A stretch of DNA of 8,058 nt from Chloroflexota bacterium (lineage in GTDB: Bacteria > Chloroflexota > UBA11872 > VXOZ01), in assembly GCA_009839775.1 (NCBI GenBank), contig VXOZ01000124.1, forward strand, positions 1 to 8,058. The letters are read 5' to 3'. The translations under genes were made by a program, and so were the position numbers. The notes under the pieces were generated by a model. The model did no database searches. It was not told where the DNA came from and saw only the letters and a program-made list of their open reading frames with translations. Shown in pieces: positions 6,574 through 8,058 of this stretch (positions are counted from its first letter, which is position 1; every line of letters begins with the position of its first letter).

Positions 6574-6651
6574 GGCACAGCAACTGGGGCCGCGGCCGCC
6601 GCAGCGGACGTGAACAGGGGTTAACGTTGACGGTGAATTGCGTCCACGCTC

Positions 6652-6680
6652 TTGACTTCCTGCGCGGGCGGGGTCATACT
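6652..6680 (+). promoter_or_regulatory. Sigma-70-type promoter of the substrate-binding protein gene
   Basis: TTGACT (6652-6657) and CATACT (6675-6680) are separated by exactly 17 bases, matching the housekeeping consensus in 5 of 6 and 4 of 6 positions. Transcription would start near 6687, giving a leader of about 165 nt before the ATG at 6854. It separates the SBP gene from the upstream amidohydrolase. Confidence 0.7.
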
Positions 6681-6693
6681 TCCAGCATTGACG

Positions 6694-6727
6694 AGCGGAG
6701 AGTTCGTTATTTCTCGAACTCGCCGCT
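6694..6727 (+). promoter_or_regulatory. Large stem-loop / inverted repeat just downstream of the promoter
   Basis: Arms AGCGGAGAGTTCG (6694-6706) and CGAACTCGCCGCT (6715-6727) pair over 13 positions with a single mismatch (A6699 opposite G6722), around an 8-base loop TTATTTCT. It begins about seven bases after the predicted transcription start. It could be an operator for a dimeric repressor or a 5'-leader hairpin of the SBP transcript. The second arm is followed by AAGGG, not a T-run, so it is not an intrinsic terminator. Confidence 0.6.
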
Positions 6728-6840
6728 AAGGGAAATGTCAGTTGGGGGCGCTTACGGATTGCTGCTAGCTGGAGCTTCATAGAAAGCTGCCATTTAGTAG
6801 TGATACGTAGCGTGCTCCCGGTGAAGTACTGTACACACCG

Positions 6841-6847
6841 AGGAGGT
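6841..6847 (+). promoter_or_regulatory. Strong ribosome binding site of the SBP gene
   Basis: AGGAGGT, a full-consensus Shine-Dalgarno, lies six bases before the ATG at 6854. This selects that codon over the second in-frame ATG at 6863, which would be 15 bases away. Confidence 0.9.
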
Positions 6848-6853
6848 AGCGCC

Positions 6854-8058
6854 ATGGCGCGCATGAGTAGACGACAGATGCTAGCGGGAGTGGGCCTAGG
6901 GGTTGGAGCGAGCGTGCTCGCCGCCTGTGGACAGGTACAAACGATGCCGGCGCCGGAGGCGGCAGCGGGCGACGCGGATGCGGCGCCCAAGGAACCGGCA
7001 GGCCTCTCCGGGGTCTTGCACGTGTGGGGCTATCGTTCCCAATACCTGCCCGGCGTGGTGCTGGACGCGTTTCAGGAAATGCATCCGGGCGTCGTGGTCG
7101 TGCAGTCCCAGCCGGCCGGCAATTTCCGCGGTGATAAATTCCCCGCTTCGGTGGCGGCCGGCGCGCCGCCGGCGCTCATGCAAGGCTTTCTCGACTTTGT
7201 CGCCATGTACGTCGACCGGGGTTTCCTGGCAGACCTGGGCCCCGCGGCCAAGGCGGGTGACTTCGGCGACCTGGGCGCGTATCTCCCCGGTATCGTGGAC
7301 ACCGGCACCTTCAACGGCGTATTGCATTTTCTTCCGCACCGGCAGAGCGTGAACATTCCCCTCTACAACAAGGACATCTTTGAGAACGCCGGCATCAACG
7401 AGCCGCCCACCCAGTGGGATGACGTGGCGGAGATCGCGCGGCAGTTGACCAAGAAGAACGCGGACGGGTCCGATCAGTTCGGCCTGACGGTTACCACCAG
7501 CAAGAACACGCTAAACTCGTGGTTCAACCCGGTGCTCTGGCAGGCCGGGGGCGAGTTCTTCGCGGAGGACGGCCGGTCGGTGACATTCGATGAAGACCCC
7601 GGACTGGCGGCGCTGGAGTTCCTGACCGATCTCTTCAATAAGAAGATTGCCGCCGAGGGCACCAAGCCGTACTTTGAGGGTTACGGCGCTATGATCAATG
7701 CCCGTACGCCCACTCACGTGAAGAGTCCCTTTGACCGGGGCACAATCCCCTGGCTCGCTTCCAGCCCCGCCTGGGAAAAGGAAAAGCAGCTTGGCTTTGG
7801 TTCGCTCTCCGGCTGGGTAGTGCCGAATAGCCCGCAATCCGATGCGGCGATACAACTGCTGGCGCACACCCTGCAGCCTGATAACGTGAAAGCGTTCCTC
7901 AAGCTCGTGTTCCTGCTTCCGGTACGTGGGGACATTGAGGTGGACTACGTGGACGAGAAGTACAACGGCTGGATGCCGACGTTCATTGAGCAGAGCCAGA
8001 ACATGCACTACGACATCCCGCACCCCCACATCCGGGCCATCATGCCGTTGGTTTCGGC
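6854..8058 (+). CDS. ABC transporter substrate-binding lipoprotein (sugar-type, SBP family 1), C-terminus cut by window edge
   Basis: Extracytoplasmic solute receptor that would deliver a ligand, most likely a sugar or related compound, to an ABC importer. The frame stays open for 401 codons to the right edge; family members are usually 420-450 aa, so most of the protein is present. The N-terminus MARMSRRQMLAGVG has a twin-arginine-like SRRQML motif (5-10) and a lipobox LAAC with C25 as the lipidated cysteine, so Tat export and a membrane lipid anchor are likely. A Pro/Ala/Asp-rich linker reaches about residue 50. The mature fold begins LHVWGY (about 55). The family signature LYNKDIFENAGI is at 170-181, followed by PPTQWDDVAEIARQLT. 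Near the end, GWVVPNSPQSDAA resembles the usual C-lobe segment. It has its own promoter and consensus ribosome binding site, and permease genes would be expected to the right. Ligand specificity cannot be inferred. Confidence 0.9.
   Translation, partial: MARMSRRQMLAGVGLGVGASVLAACGQVQTMPAPEAAAGDADAAPKEPAGLSGVLHVWGYRSQYLPGVVLDAFQEMHPGVVVVQSQPAGNFRGDKFPASVAAGAPPALMQGFLDFVAMYVDRGFLADLGPAAKAGDFGDLGAYLPGIVDTGTFNGVLHFLPHRQSVNIPLYNKDIFENAGINEPPTQWDDVAEIARQLTKKNADGSDQFGLTVTTSKNTLNSWFNPVLWQAGGEFFAEDGRSVTFDEDPGLAALEFLTDLFNKKIAAEGTKPYFEGYGAMINARTPTHVKSPFDRGTIPWLASSPAWEKEKQLGFGSLSGWVVPNSPQSDAAIQLLAHTLQPDNVKAFLKLVFLLPVRGDIEVDYVDEKYNGWMPTFIEQSQNMHYDIPHPHIRAIMPLVS

Noticed and set aside
6588..6597. GGCCGCGGCC palindrome after the amidohydrolase stop as a terminator
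   Set aside because: Self-complementary with no loop and no T-run; expected by chance in GC-rich DNA.
5605..6990. 461-codon open frame on the minus strand
   Set aside because: It covers the amidohydrolase gene antisense, runs into the SBP gene and overlaps the moaC start; the plus-strand genes have clear motifs and ribosome binding sites.

Overview
This is an 8-kb bacterial chromosomal window, mostly GC-rich. It carries four genes on the minus strand (reading right to left: moaC, gyrA, a membrane-anchored thioredoxin-like protein, a Fic-domain protein) and two on the plus strand (a small amidohydrolase and the first ~400 codons of an ABC-transporter sugar-type substrate-binding lipoprotein). 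The short metal-dependent amidohydrolase, the Tat-type lipoprotein SBP and an interspersed CTTCGGCAGGCTCAGG-type repeat would fit a Chloroflexota-like, environmental heterotroph. That placement is inference only, because no taxonomic marker gene such as rRNA is present.

Layout. 1-1097 (-): Fic-family AMP-transferase with intact catalytic loop and N-terminal inhibitory motif; only its last few residues lie beyond the left edge. 1263-1955 (-): TlpA/ResA-type thioredoxin with one N-terminal membrane anchor and a WCPHC active site. 1956-2290: non-coding gap with no convincing feature. 2291-4786 (-): complete GyrA with intact catalytic tyrosine and GyrA box, but a strongly altered quinolone-pocket loop. 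4787-5086: non-coding gap holding an interspersed repeat, a perfect hairpin and a longer inverted repeat. 5087-5614 (-): MoaC with a GTG start and an extended -10 promoter in the 224-bp divergent spacer. 5839-6573 (+): amidohydrolase. 6574-6853: intergenic region with a well-formed sigma-70-type promoter and a long stem-loop at the start of the leader. 6854 to the right edge (+): the substrate-binding protein.

The minus-strand genes are separated by 165-335 bp and look like neighbours rather than one tight operon. They cover DNA topology (GyrA), molybdenum cofactor synthesis (MoaC), extracytoplasmic thiol chemistry (TlpA-like) and protein AMPylation (Fic). The plus-strand genes look metabolic: an amidohydrolase that may process a small organic acid or amide, followed by its own promoter and a solute-binding protein that probably starts an ABC importer operon continuing to the right.

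I see no clear undescribed multi-gene system here. The strongest leads are the non-canonical GyrA drug-pocket loop, the stem-loop next to the SBP promoter, and the lower-GC fic gene located near gyrA.
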